DNA from: Flavobacteriaceae bacterium
GTDB taxonomy: Bacteria > Bacteroidota > Bacteroidia > Flavobacteriales > Flavobacteriaceae
Reading direction: 5' to 3'
Assembly (NCBI GenBank): GCA_947461795.1
Contig: CANHMG010000006.1
Span: 1 to 49,292 of the forward strand
DNA length: 49,292 nt
Shown: in pieces, positions 24,426-33,699 of the stretch
Layout of the letters: the number at the start of each line of letters is the position of its first letter
How positions within the stretch are numbered: the first letter of the stretch is position 1
Made by a program: the position numbers and the translations under genes
The notes under the pieces: model-generated
The model's input: only the letters and a program-made list of their open reading frames with translations
What the model was told of the DNA's origin: nothing
Database searches by the model: none

Positions 24426-26357
24426 ATGCTAAAACATTTGCGTTTCAACGAATATAAAGTAATACTTTATCGAATTCTATTAGCGTATGTATTTTATTCA
24501 ATCGCACGTATTCTATTTTATTTGTTTAATGCAAAACTTTTAAAAGTAAATTCGATTACTGACTTTTTAGAATTGTGTTATTATGGAATCGCATTTGACA
24601 CTACTGCTATATTGTATGTGAATTTGTTGTTTATTGTATTATCCATTTTACCCTTCAAAAAAAATACAACTTCTGGCTATCAAAAATTTCTTTGGATTCT
24701 TTATTTTACAACCAATTTACTGGCGTATGCTACTAATTTTGTGGATTTCATCTACTACAAATTTACCTATGCAAGAACTACAACTGCAGTACTCAATGTA
24801 ATCGAGCATGAAGTTAATTTATCAAAACTATTCCTGAGTTTTATTGTTGATTTTTGGTATGTAGTGTTGCTTTTTATTCTTTGTTCCTGGCTGTGGATTT
24901 TTCTGTACAAAAAAGTACACGTTAAAGCTGTAAAACCGACGAATAGCGTACCCTATTATGGATTTTCAATAGTAGGTTTTCTGTTCATATCTGCTCTAAT
25001 TGTTGGCGGTATTCGAGGCGGTGATTTCAAAAAAGCTACTCGGCCAATTAATTTATTAGATGCCAGCAGACACGTAAAAAACATTGTGCATTCGGATATT
25101 GTATTAAACACCCCTTTTGCAATTATTCGAACTTTATTTAGCAATAGTTTTATCAAAACCGATTATCCTGGAATAACTCCGGAATTGATTTTAGAAAAAG
25201 TACAACCCATCAAGCAATACCATAATAATCCACCTACAAAACCCAATGTTGTTGTACTGATTTTAGAGAGTAATGGGAGGGAATATTACGGTGCATTTAA
25301 TAAGAAATCACACATCGCCAATTTTAAATCGTATACGCCATTTTTAGATTCCTTGTCTCAACATAGTATGATTTATACGAATGCGTATACCAACGGACGT
25401 CAATCCATTCACGGGATGTCTTCAGTTTTAGCTGGAATTCCTTCGTTTAAAGACGCTTTTACTTCTTCGCCTTATCCCAAACAAAAAATAGAATCTTTGG
25501 TTTCAACTCTTGAAAGTGAAGGTTATAAAACTTCTTTTTTCCACGGTGCTGCCAATGGTTCAATGGGCTTTTTAGGATTTGGTAATATTTTAGGATTTGA
25601 TCATTATTACGGAAGAACGGAATATAATGATGATGCTGAATTTGATGGGTTTTGGGGAATTTGGGACGAACCTTTTTTGCAGTTTATGAAAAAAACTTTA
25701 GACAAAGAAAAGACTCCTTTTTTAGCTACTGTTTTTACAGTCTCATCTCATGAACCCTATAATATACCAGCAAAATATAAAAATAAATTTCCAAAAGGTG
25801 ATGTTCCGATTCATAAATGTATAGCTTATACAGATTACTCTTTAAAGAAATTCTTTACCGAAGCAAAAAAATCATCATGGTTCAACAATACTATTTTTGT
25901 TTTGGTTGCTGATCATGGAAATACTACTTTCTATAGCAAATATAGTAGACCAATTGAGCGTTTTGCAATTCCAATAATTATTTATCAACCCAATAGTAAA
26001 TATGTTGGCGTAGACGAAGATTTAGCGCAGCAAATTGATATTTATCCAACAATTTTAGACATGATTGGCTACCAAAAACCTTTCAGAAGTTGGGGTAGAA
26101 GTTTGTTAGATAAAAAGACATCAACTCCTTTTGTAATGAATTCAACCGGTAGTTTATACCAATTTTCTAAAGGCAATTATATTTGTGTTTTCGATGGGAA
26201 AAAGTCAATCGGGTTTTATGACAAAAATGATAAAGGACTACAAAACAATCTCATACAATCTAGAAATTCAACTATGAACGAAATGGAAGTAAATTGCAAA
26301 GCTTTTATTCAAGATTATATGGAACGCGTAGTGGATCAAAAACTTACCTCACAATAA
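24426..26357 (+). CDS. LTA synthase-like sulfatase-fold membrane enzyme
   Basis: A 643-residue protein with five hydrophobic segments in the first 195 residues and an alkaline-phosphatase/sulfatase domain behind (about 270-590), the layout of lipoteichoic acid synthase and phosphoethanolamine transferases. Metal and active-site residues by motif: E281 in ILESNG, nucleophile S327 in TNGRQSIHG (Thr in LTAS), and D496-H497 in VADHGN. The catalytic domain should face the periplasm. Gram-negative bacteria do not make LTA, so it probably transfers a phospho-group from phospholipid to lipid A, a glycan or a lipid; this is inference. The phosphatase gene follows after 1 bp, so the two are coupled. 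Confidence 0.82.
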   Translation: MLKHLRFNEYKVILYRILLAYVFYSIARILFYLFNAKLLKVNSITDFLELCYYGIAFDTTAILYVNLLFIVLSILPFKKNTTSGYQKFLWILYFTTNLLAYATNFVDFIYYKFTYARTTTAVLNVIEHEVNLSKLFLSFIVDFWYVVLLFILCSWLWIFLYKKVHVKAVKPTNSVPYYGFSIVGFLFISALIVGGIRGGDFKKATRPINLLDASRHVKNIVHSDIVLNTPFAIIRTLFSNSFIKTDYPGITPELILEKVQPIKQYHNNPPTKPNVVVLILESNGREYYGAFNKKSHIANFKSYTPFLDSLSQHSMIYTNAYTNGRQSIHGMSSVLAGIPSFKDAFTSSPYPKQKIESLVSTLESEGYKTSFFHGAANGSMGFLGFGNILGFDHYYGRTEYNDDAEFDGFWGIWDEPFLQFMKKTLDKEKTPFLATVFTVSSHEPYNIPAKYKNKFPKGDVPIHKCIAYTDYSLKKFFTEAKKSSWFNNTIFVLVADHGNTTFYSKYSRPIERFAIPIIIYQPNSKYVGVDEDLAQQIDIYPTILDMIGYQKPFRSWGRSLLDKKTSTPFVMNSTGSLYQFSKGNYICVFDGKKSIGFYDKNDKGLQNNLIQSRNSTMNEMEVNCKAFIQDYMERVVDQKLTSQ

Positions 26358-26358
26358 C

Positions 26359-26949
26359 ATGAAAAAGAATATAAAAAGAATTGGTTTTTTGACCTTAGCA
26401 GTCGTTTTAATTTTTGTTGGGAAATATGTTTATGACATGAATATCAATCATAATTTCGAAACTATTACAGAAGGGAAAGTATACAAATCAGGGGTTATAC
26501 CACCAAATGAAATTGAAAGTTATGTCAAAAAATACCATATTAAATCAATTGTAGATTTGCGTTTTCCAGGAACTGCCGATTTGGTTAATAATCCTGAAAT
26601 TCCTCAAGAACTTACTGCTGAGAAAGAGGCAGTTTCTAAAATTGAAGGAGTAAATTACTTCAACAATGGTTCTGATCAAGTACCAAAACCTGAAAATTTA
26701 GATTCTTTTTTTAAAATCATGGACAATCCAGCAAATTATCCGGTTTTGATTCACTGTTATCACGGTGTTGGTCGAGCTGAAATGTATTCAGCACTCTATC
26801 GTATCGAATATGAAAAATGGACGAATGAGCAGGCGAGAAAAGGCGTACGAACATTGATAAAATTCAGTTCTTTCGATGATGGAACTCCAAAAGGAGAATA
26901 TTTGAAAGCCTACAAAAGCAGAAAACAAATAGAGGAAGCTAAAAAATAA
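26359..26949 (+). CDS. membrane-anchored cysteine phosphatase (DSP/PTP-like)
   Basis: A 196-residue protein with one N-terminal membrane segment (about residues 8-25), so the domain is probably periplasmic. It carries the cysteine-phosphatase P-loop HCYHGVGRA at residues 132-140 (nucleophile C133, R139); SIVDLRFPG at 63-71 is the usual strand before it, and D106 in NGSDQVPKP is a candidate general acid. Relatives include dual-specificity phosphatases and phospholipid phosphatases. It starts 1 bp after the LTAS-like gene, so both are probably made together; a shared pathway acting on phospho-lipid or phospho-glycan is more likely than protein signalling, but that is inference. Confidence 0.8.
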   Translation: MKKNIKRIGFLTLAVVLIFVGKYVYDMNINHNFETITEGKVYKSGVIPPNEIESYVKKYHIKSIVDLRFPGTADLVNNPEIPQELTAEKEAVSKIEGVNYFNNGSDQVPKPENLDSFFKIMDNPANYPVLIHCYHGVGRAEMYSALYRIEYEKWTNEQARKGVRTLIKFSSFDDGTPKGEYLKAYKSRKQIEEAKK

Positions 26950-26976
26950 ACCCGAAATGCATGAATTTACAAGAGC

Positions 26977-27006
26977 TAATGAGTGGTAATCCGTGCAATT
27001 TGTGTT
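26977..27006. repeat. degenerate 10-bp repeat, three units
   Basis: TAATGAGTGG, TAATCCGTGC, AATTTGTGTT lie head to tail in the convergent gap between the phosphatase and carboxypeptidase genes. Similar short GTG-rich repeats are common intergenic filler in flavobacteria. No clear terminator is seen in this gap. Confidence 0.4.
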
Positions 27007-27012
27007 TGAAAT

Positions 27013-29391
27013 TTAATTCTTATAAAACTTTTGGGTTTCTGTAAACTCTTTTGATTTCAATTCAATTAGGTACATTCCTGTTTGAAATTCACTAATATTA
27101 ATGTTTTGAAATCCACTATTTGATTCTTTTGAAAGAATTAATTGTCCAACCAAGTTGTATATTTTTATTTTAAAATCGGATAGTTTGGTATTAATATTTA
27201 AAAACGAATTAGTTGGGTTTGGATAAATCCTAAATTTTTGAATTTCTGAATTTACAGTTGAAAGTGTTGAAATTTGAGGAACATTTAACTTCAAATCATC
27301 AAAATAAAAACCATCGAGATTAGTTCCCTGATCACTATTAAAAATAAAGCGTAATTTGATATTTTGACCTAAATAATCATCCAAATTGATTTGCTCATTT
27401 ACCCAAGTGTTTTGGACTCCATCATAAAGTGGTCCCGCTGGTTGTCCGTTATTTACATTCCCAAAATTGGTATATTTTCCACATTGTGATTCCCAATTAT
27501 TATTGGAAGCCAATCTAATTTGAAATCGCACGGCATCAAAGTTATTTTCAATAGCCCATTTTGCTGAGAATGTTAAATTTGCTCCGGGAGTATTTGGTAC
27601 AGCAAGTGCGTCTGTCAAAAGAATTACTTTTTGCTGTGAATCTGTATAATTGCTATTTGGTGAATCAGTAATTGAAGTGGAAGGCGAAACAAAATCCTCT
27701 GTAGTCGTTGCCCAAGAGCCAGCAGTAAAACCTAGAGTACTTGAACATTCATTGCTATAAATGGTTTGCATTCCTCCAAATTTTTTGCTGATTAAATGGG
27801 TTTCCAAAAAGGTTCCATTATCGACAACAATTTCATAAACAATTTCGTCTCCAGTAGTGGTTCCACTAGCCAATTCCAATTCGATAGCGGAATTAACTTG
27901 CTCCAGTAAGTTTAGATTACTGGCGACAAAAGGAACACCAACATTGACGATATTGGACGATATTGGATTGATCGAAACGGTATAATTATTATTCGTAGCC
28001 AGACCAATTTTTGTCAATTCAAAGTTAGCAGCTACGATGGAAGTACTTCCCAAATATTCAGGCGAAGTATCCTTCAAAAGTGTATAATCGGAAACAAACT
28101 TGGCTGCGGTCAAATTGGTATACATCATTTCTTTACAAAGTGTAATAATTTCTGTTTGTGCAGGCCAAAAAGAATCTCCAATTTCTGGGGTAAAGGCATA
28201 GATTTTATCATGATTCATCGTTTGACCATACATAAAATCGTCTGAATTTCCCGAGGCTGCATATAACAAGGATGCAATGATATTTGAAAATTTGTTTTTT
28301 GAAACCATTATTTCGCCGAGTTTTGTAAATATTTCCTCATCGGGACTTGGTGAATTCAAATCAAAGCCAAAAGGATGTAGTAACAGATTACTAAACGTAT
28401 GTGCATTTATTGCAACTTTAAAGTTATGATTATCAACAAAATATCGAATTGCTAAATTCTCAGGTTCTGACAATGGTGATGTTCCAGGGTAAGTTTCACC
28501 AGTAGCATCTGGAGAGACACCTAAAGTATTCCAAACGCTTTGCAAAGGATCATTATTCTTCCAATAGTCATAATTTCTATTATTATCTACACCAAAAAGC
28601 CCATTTACAAATGGTCTTCTGTTTTTTCTCCACATGCCACCACCATCTGGGTTTGTAGTTTGGTTAAAGATATATCCATCCGGATTTACCACAGGAATAA
28701 AATACAATTCAGTATTGTCTACAATCCTTTTAATAGCATCATTACTTTCATAATTCTCCAATAAATACCACATATAGAAGATAGTTTCTGATAGCGAAAT
28801 TGGTTCTCGAGCATGATGCACCGAAGTATATAAAACTTGCGGTTTTGTAGAAGGAACTTCTGGATTACTAGTGATTTTTACGGATTGCAAAAAGCGACCT
28901 TCTTGTGTTGTAAAAGAACTTACGTTTTCTCTAGCAGTTATCAGATTGGGGAACGCTGATCGCATAGCATCCAATTGAAAAAGCATTTCTTCATAGGTAA
29001 AATAACCACCCATTGACCCTAAGCTAAAATTAAACGGAGTAGTGTACTCAATTTCAACTTCACCACATAAAATATTTTGAGGTGCAGAAACTCTATTGCT
29101 TATATTTTTATTTTGGTCGATATAATATTTTTGTACATCTTGGATTTCAATGGAAACCTCAAGTCCTAATTCTCTTGCTGTTTGAATTTCAGAATCGGAA
29201 AAATCAGAGGTCAAGGAATAGCCCATTTTATGAATACCATGATCCATAGGAACTCCTAATTTTTCTAATTTTTTTAGGTTTTCAATGGTGTTGTAGATGA
29301 TTTTTGCTCGATGGTATTTCTCTGTTTTAGGTTGAGCAAACAGTGAAATTGAAATGATATTGAAGAGTACAAATAGTTTGAAAATTTTCAT
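27013..29391 (-). CDS. M14 zinc carboxypeptidase with type IX secretion tail
   Basis: A 792-residue secreted enzyme. A signal peptide (to about residue 20, ...SLFAQ) is followed by the M14 peptidase domain: zinc motif HARE with H193 and E196, NPDGYIFNQ, MWRKNRRPF, the third zinc His in NAHTFSNLLLHPFGF and the catalytic Glu in FTPEIGDSFWP. Then come a beta-rich region that looks like a lectin-type or MAM-like fold (about 550-700), and at the end a type IX sorting domain starting IYPNPTNSFLNI and ending MYLIELKSKEFTETQKFYKN. It would leave the cell through the type IX system and trim C-terminal residues from peptides. It has its own promoter. Confidence 0.9.
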   Translation of the reverse strand: MKIFKLFVLFNIISISLFAQPKTEKYHRAKIIYNTIENLKKLEKLGVPMDHGIHKMGYSLTSDFSDSEIQTARELGLEVSIEIQDVQKYYIDQNKNISNRVSAPQNILCGEVEIEYTTPFNFSLGSMGGYFTYEEMLFQLDAMRSAFPNLITARENVSSFTTQEGRFLQSVKITSNPEVPSTKPQVLYTSVHHAREPISLSETIFYMWYLLENYESNDAIKRIVDNTELYFIPVVNPDGYIFNQTTNPDGGGMWRKNRRPFVNGLFGVDNNRNYDYWKNNDPLQSVWNTLGVSPDATGETYPGTSPLSEPENLAIRYFVDNHNFKVAINAHTFSNLLLHPFGFDLNSPSPDEEIFTKLGEIMVSKNKFSNIIASLLYAASGNSDDFMYGQTMNHDKIYAFTPEIGDSFWPAQTEIITLCKEMMYTNLTAAKFVSDYTLLKDTSPEYLGSTSIVAANFELTKIGLATNNNYTVSINPISSNIVNVGVPFVASNLNLLEQVNSAIELELASGTTTGDEIVYEIVVDNGTFLETHLISKKFGGMQTIYSNECSSTLGFTAGSWATTTEDFVSPSTSITDSPNSNYTDSQQKVILLTDALAVPNTPGANLTFSAKWAIENNFDAVRFQIRLASNNNWESQCGKYTNFGNVNNGQPAGPLYDGVQNTWVNEQINLDDYLGQNIKLRFIFNSDQGTNLDGFYFDDLKLNVPQISTLSTVNSEIQKFRIYPNPTNSFLNINTKLSDFKIKIYNLVGQLILSKESNSGFQNINISEFQTGMYLIELKSKEFTETQKFYKN

Positions 29392-29410
29392 GAATGTGAT
29401 ATTAGATTTC

Positions 29411-29442
29411 CAAAGATATTCTTTATTTCTAAATCACTTCAA
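29411..29442 (-). promoter_or_regulatory. promoter of the M14 carboxypeptidase
   Basis: On the minus strand: TTG (29440-29442), 21-bp spacer, TATCTTTG (29411-29418), 20 bp before the ATG. Full match to the Bacteroidota promoter. Confidence 0.6.
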
Positions 29443-29492
29443 GGATTAACATTTGTTTCCATTTCTCATGGAATCATTTTCAATAAAATCAA

Positions 29493-29948
29493 TTAATCTT
29501 TAGATTTTAGTTCTTTTTCTGTATAGCTTTTCACACGTTCCCCTTGAATAAACATTTTCAACGTATTAAAATGAATAGTAAAAGGAACTAAATTCCATTC
29601 GAGATTCATATCCTCTTCATACGTAGTTAAGAATTGATACCATAGCGAATAGGCGGCAGTATTAAATCCTTTTTTGAATATCGCTTCTCCTGTTTTCTCA
29701 CATTCAATGCCCCAATTGATGGGTCTTTTTGGCTGATCATGTAGTTGGTAGAAACCTGTTCCATTTTCATTTAATTCTACTATTGGTTCACCGCCATTAA
29801 ATAAATAGGTTCCCGTAATAGGATAATTTATCGTGGTTCTGAGATAATGAATACCCGATTTTGTTTCTATTTCATTCACTGCGTTTTGTGAGAAAATGTT
29901 AACTGAAATCAATACCAATACACTAAAGAATACATTTTTTAATTTCAT
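29493..29948 (-). CDS. small exported protein, function unknown
   Basis: A 151-residue protein with a signal peptide (KLKNVFFSVLVLISVNIFS, then QNAV). The mature part has short polar and aromatic segments (YLRTTINYPITGTYLFNGGEPIVELNENGTGFYQLHD), a single Cys in WGIECEKTG, and a charged C-terminus. I do not recognise a family. It starts 11 bp behind purL on the same strand, so it is at least partly transcribed with it, although no metabolic link is evident. Full-length open frame and signal peptide support it as a real gene. Confidence 0.7.
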   Translation of the reverse strand: MKLKNVFFSVLVLISVNIFSQNAVNEIETKSGIHYLRTTINYPITGTYLFNGGEPIVELNENGTGFYQLHDQPKRPINWGIECEKTGEAIFKKGFNTAAYSLWYQFLTTYEEDMNLEWNLVPFTIHFNTLKMFIQGERVKSYTEKELKSKD

Positions 29949-29959
29949 ATTTTTTGTTT

Positions 29960-32900
29960 TTATAGGTTATCAATCCACAACCGTGCATTTACAAAAGCTT
30001 CTAACCAAGGGGAAACATCATCATTTCTGTCTTTTGGATAATGAGCCCAGTTCCATGAAAATGTAGAACGTTCAATGTGCGGCATCATTACTAAATGTCT
30101 TCCAGTTTTGTCACACATCATGGCGGTATTATAGTCGGATCCGTTGGGATTGGCAGGATATTTTTCATAGCCATATTTCGCTACAATATAATAATCTTTT
30201 TCTTCATAGGGCAATTCGAATTTACCTTCACCATGAGAAACCCAAACACCTAAAGTACTTCCAGCCAAAGAGGACAACATTATGGAATGGTTTTCTTGAA
30301 TTTTCACAGAAGTAAAAATGCTTTCGTGTTTTTGACTGTCGTTGTGTTTCATTTTACCGTGAATTTCATGTTCAGGATAAATGACTTCCAGTTCCATAAA
30401 TAACTGGCAACCGTTGCAGATTCCAACGGATAATGTATCTTTTCTTTTGAAGAAGTTGTCTAAAACAGTTTTGGCTTTTTCGTTGTATAAAAAAGCTCCA
30501 GCCCAACCTTTGGCAGAGCCCAATACATCCGAATTAGAAAATCCACCTACTGCTCCAATAAATTGAATGTCTTTCAAATCTTCACGACCAGAAATCAAAT
30601 CGGTCATGTGCACATCTTTTACATCAAATCCAGCGAGATACATAGCATTGGCCATTTCACGCTCAGAATTACTTCCTTTCTCTCGAATTATCGCTGCTTT
30701 AGGGCGCGGTTTGGAAGCATCCAAAGTTGGTTTCTTACCCGTAAAATGTGAAGGAAAAACATAGTGTAAAGCTTGGTTTTTATAATTGTCAAATCGTTCT
30801 TTTGCCTTATTGTTTTTGCTTTGATGTTGGTCGAGTAGGTAAGAGGTTTCGAACCAAATTTCACGGTAGGTTGAGAGTTGTAAGTTGTAAGTTGAGAGTT
30901 GTATGAAATCGCCATCAACAACATTTCCTAATTTGAAAAATTCAATATCGTTGGTATTCAATATAGATTCTATATAAGCATCGTCTTTCGCCTGAAGCAC
31001 AATTCCAATGTTCTCACTAAATAAAATTTTGATGAGGTCTTTTTCTTGGAATGTCTCAAAATTGATTGAAGCTCCTAAATTAGTATCTGCAAAACACATT
31101 TCGAATAAAGTTGTTATCAATCCACCGCTACCGATGTCATGTCCCGCCACTATTTGTTCTTCAAGGATCAGTTTTTGAATAGTATTGAAAGTACGTTTAA
31201 AAAATGCTGAGTCTTTTATGGTTGGAGTTTCATTTCCAATTTTATTCAAGATTTGAGCGAATGAACTACCACCTAATTTGAAATCGTCTTGTGATAAATT
31301 AATATAATAAATTGAACCTCCATTTCTTTGTAAAACAGGCTCCACGACTTTCGTAATATCGGTGCAGTTTCCACCTGCTGAAATGATTACAGTTCCTGGC
31401 GCAATCACTTCTTCGTTTGGATATTTTTGTTTCATTGAAAGTGAATCTTTTCCCGTTGGGATATTGATTCCCAATTCGATAGCGAATTCCGAGCAGCTTT
31501 TTACAGCAGCAAACAAACGCGCATCTTCTCCTTCATTTTTGCATGCCCACATCCAATTGGCAGATAATGATATTCCTTTAATTCCGTCTTTAATCGGAGC
31601 CCAAATAATATTCGATAATGCTTCACCAATAGCATTTCTACTACCAGCCACTGGATCAATCAAAGCAGCTATTGGAGCATGGCCAATAGACGTTGCTACG
31701 CCTTCTTTCCCTTGATAATCCAAAGCCATCACACCTACATTATTCAATGGAAGTTGCAATGGTCCGACACATTGTTGTTTGGCGACTTTTCCACCTACAC
31801 AACGATCGACTTTGTTGGTCAACCAATCTTTGCAAGCAACCGCTTCGAGTTGCAAAACTTGCTGAATATAGGTTTCTATTTTTTCTTGCGAATACACTAA
31901 AGCATCGTATTTTCTATCCACCGTTATATCGTTCATGATGACTTTTGGTGAACTTCCAAACATATCTTCAATAGCAAAATCCATAGGTTTCGCTCCTGTT
32001 GATTTTGATTCAAAAGTAAAACGATGATTGCCAGTAATATCTCCAACTTGATACATTGGGGAACGTTCTCTATCGGCAATTTTTTGTAATAAATCGATGT
32101 CTTGTTGACCAATGACTAAACCCATTCGTTCTTGCGATTCGTTCCCAATAATTTCTTTAGCAGAAAGGGTAGGATCGCCAATGGGTAATGCATCGAGGTT
32201 GATTAATCCACCGGTTTCTTCCACTAATTCCGACAAGCAATTGAGATGACCCCCAGCGCCATGATCGTGTATAGATACTATCGGATTGACATCGCTTTCT
32301 ACCAAACCACGAATGGCATTGGCAGCGCGTTTTTGCATTTCAGGATTCGAACGTTGGATGGCGTTTAATTCAATCCTAGCATTAAATTCACCAGTATCAG
32401 CAGAGGAAACTGCTGCTCCACCCATTCCGATTCTATAATTTTCACCACCTAAAATTACGACTTTGTCTCCGACTTTTGGTTGCTGTTTGATGGATTGATT
32501 TAATTTCCCATAACCAATGCCGCCTGCTTGCATAATGACTTTATCGTAGCCCAGTGTTCTGTTGTTTTCTCTATTTTCGAAAGTCAATAATGATCCAGTA
32601 ATCAGAGGTTGCCCGAATTTATTTCCGAAATCCGAAGCGCCATTCGAGGCTTTTATTAAAATATCTAATGGTGTTTGATAGAGCCATTTTCTTTCGGCTA
32701 AATTGGTATCCCAATTTCTTTCTTTTTGCAAACGAGAATAAGAAGTCATATAAACGGCTGTTCCAGCAAGTGGTAATGAACCTTGTCCGCCTGCCAAACG
32801 ATCTCGAATTTCTCCTCCTGAACCCGTAGCGGCGCCGTTGAAAGGCTCGACGGTTGTGGGGAAATTGTGTGTTTCTGCTTTTAAAGAAATTACCGAATCG

Positions 32901-33613
32901 AATTCTTTGATAGCATAAAAGTCGGGTTTTTCTGGAGATAACGGCGCGAATTGTTGTACTCTAGGGCCTTTAACGAAAGCTACATTATCTTTGTAAGCAG
33001 AAACAATATCGTTAGGATTTTCTGCGGAAGTTTTTTTAATCATCTTAAACAAAGACGATTCTTGTTCCTGTCCATCAATGACAAAAGTTCCATTGAAAAT
33101 CTTGTGTCGACAATGTTCCGAATTGACTTGTGAAAAACCAAATACTTCCGAGTCGGTTAATTTTCTACCAATTTTAGCAGCTAATTCATTGAGATAATTC
33201 ACTTCTTCCGCACTTAAGGATAAGCCTTCTTTTTTATTGTAAGCTGCAATATCTTCTATTTTTAGAATCGGTTCAGGTAGAATATGTATGGTAAAAATAT
33301 CTTGATTTAATTCCGAATATTTTTGAGAAAGCATCGGATCGAAGTCCTGAAAATCGGCTGTTGCTTTATGAAATTCTTCAATGCGAAGGATTTCTGAGAT
33401 TCCCATGTTTTGGGTAATTTCGACAGCATTGGTGCTCCAAGGAGTAATCATTGAGGCACGTGGACCAACAAAAAAATCCGTAAGTACGGATTTCTCTATT
33501 TTTATATCAGTGTCAAATAACCAAAGTAATTTTGAAATGGTTTCAGCCGAAAGTTCACCTTGCGACTGAACGGTAAAAACGGTGGTACTTTCGTTTCCGA
33601 AGAAATGAATCAT
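29960..33613 (-). CDS. purL: phosphoribosylformylglycinamidine synthase (single-chain PurL)
   Basis: A 1217-residue enzyme of purine synthesis that makes FGAM from FGAR, ATP and glutamine. It is the long single-chain form: N-terminal PurS-like part (1-150), linker with FSQVNSEHCRHKIFNG, two AIRS-like synthase halves (AETHNFPTTVEPFNGAATGSGG; DHGAGGHLNCLSELVEE) and a C-terminal glutaminase with the Cys in SVGICNGCQLF and His/Glu in MMPHIERSTF. All key motifs are intact. Residues of about 904-915 (inside FIQLSTYNLQLSTYREIW) are encoded by a 7-bp simple repeat and look like an insertion between domains. The promoter upstream is good; no purine riboswitch is visible in the short leader. Confidence 0.95.
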   Translation of the reverse strand: MIHFFGNESTTVFTVQSQGELSAETISKLLWLFDTDIKIEKSVLTDFFVGPRASMITPWSTNAVEITQNMGISEILRIEEFHKATADFQDFDPMLSQKYSELNQDIFTIHILPEPILKIEDIAAYNKKEGLSLSAEEVNYLNELAAKIGRKLTDSEVFGFSQVNSEHCRHKIFNGTFVIDGQEQESSLFKMIKKTSAENPNDIVSAYKDNVAFVKGPRVQQFAPLSPEKPDFYAIKEFDSVISLKAETHNFPTTVEPFNGAATGSGGEIRDRLAGGQGSLPLAGTAVYMTSYSRLQKERNWDTNLAERKWLYQTPLDILIKASNGASDFGNKFGQPLITGSLLTFENRENNRTLGYDKVIMQAGGIGYGKLNQSIKQQPKVGDKVVILGGENYRIGMGGAAVSSADTGEFNARIELNAIQRSNPEMQKRAANAIRGLVESDVNPIVSIHDHGAGGHLNCLSELVEETGGLINLDALPIGDPTLSAKEIIGNESQERMGLVIGQQDIDLLQKIADRERSPMYQVGDITGNHRFTFESKSTGAKPMDFAIEDMFGSSPKVIMNDITVDRKYDALVYSQEKIETYIQQVLQLEAVACKDWLTNKVDRCVGGKVAKQQCVGPLQLPLNNVGVMALDYQGKEGVATSIGHAPIAALIDPVAGSRNAIGEALSNIIWAPIKDGIKGISLSANWMWACKNEGEDARLFAAVKSCSEFAIELGINIPTGKDSLSMKQKYPNEEVIAPGTVIISAGGNCTDITKVVEPVLQRNGGSIYYINLSQDDFKLGGSSFAQILNKIGNETPTIKDSAFFKRTFNTIQKLILEEQIVAGHDIGSGGLITTLFEMCFADTNLGASINFETFQEKDLIKILFSENIGIVLQAKDDAYIESILNTNDIEFFKLGNVVDGDFIQLSTYNLQLSTYREIWFETSYLLDQHQSKNNKAKERFDNYKNQALHYVFPSHFTGKKPTLDASKPRPKAAIIREKGSNSEREMANAMYLAGFDVKDVHMTDLISGREDLKDIQFIGAVGGFSNSDVLGSAKGWAGAFLYNEKAKTVLDNFFKRKDTLSVGICNGCQLFMELEVIYPEHEIHGKMKHNDSQKHESIFTSVKIQENHSIMLSSLAGSTLGVWVSHGEGKFELPYEEKDYYIVAKYGYEKYPANPNGSDYNTAMMCDKTGRHLVMMPHIERSTFSWNWAHYPKDRNDDVSPWLEAFVNARLWIDNL
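30871..30901. repeat. 7-bp simple repeat inside purL
   Basis: TTGAGAG, TTGTAAG, TTGTAAG, TTGAGAG and TTG run head to tail (plus strand), within the purL reading frame. This type is otherwise intergenic in flavobacteria; here it is read through in frame. Confidence 0.85.
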
Positions 33614-33642
33614 TGTATATGTTTTAGTTGTAGTTGTTGTCG

Positions 33643-33672
33643 CAAATTTAGATTAAAAACCACAATTTACAA
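33643..33672 (-). promoter_or_regulatory. promoter of purL
   Basis: Minus strand TTG (33670-33672), 19-bp spacer, TAAATTTG (33643-33650), 30 bp before the ATG. A full match to the Bacteroidota promoter. Confidence 0.65.
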
Positions 33673-33699
33673 GCAACAGTTATTACGACTTTTAAACAA

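Noticed and set aside
30381..31938. Several plus-strand open frames of 60-117 codons
   Set aside because: All are antisense to purL, whose motifs are continuous through the region.
33614..33699. Purine riboswitch before purL
   Set aside because: The leader after the promoter is only about 25 bases, too short for the aptamer, and no conserved purine-riboswitch loops are seen.
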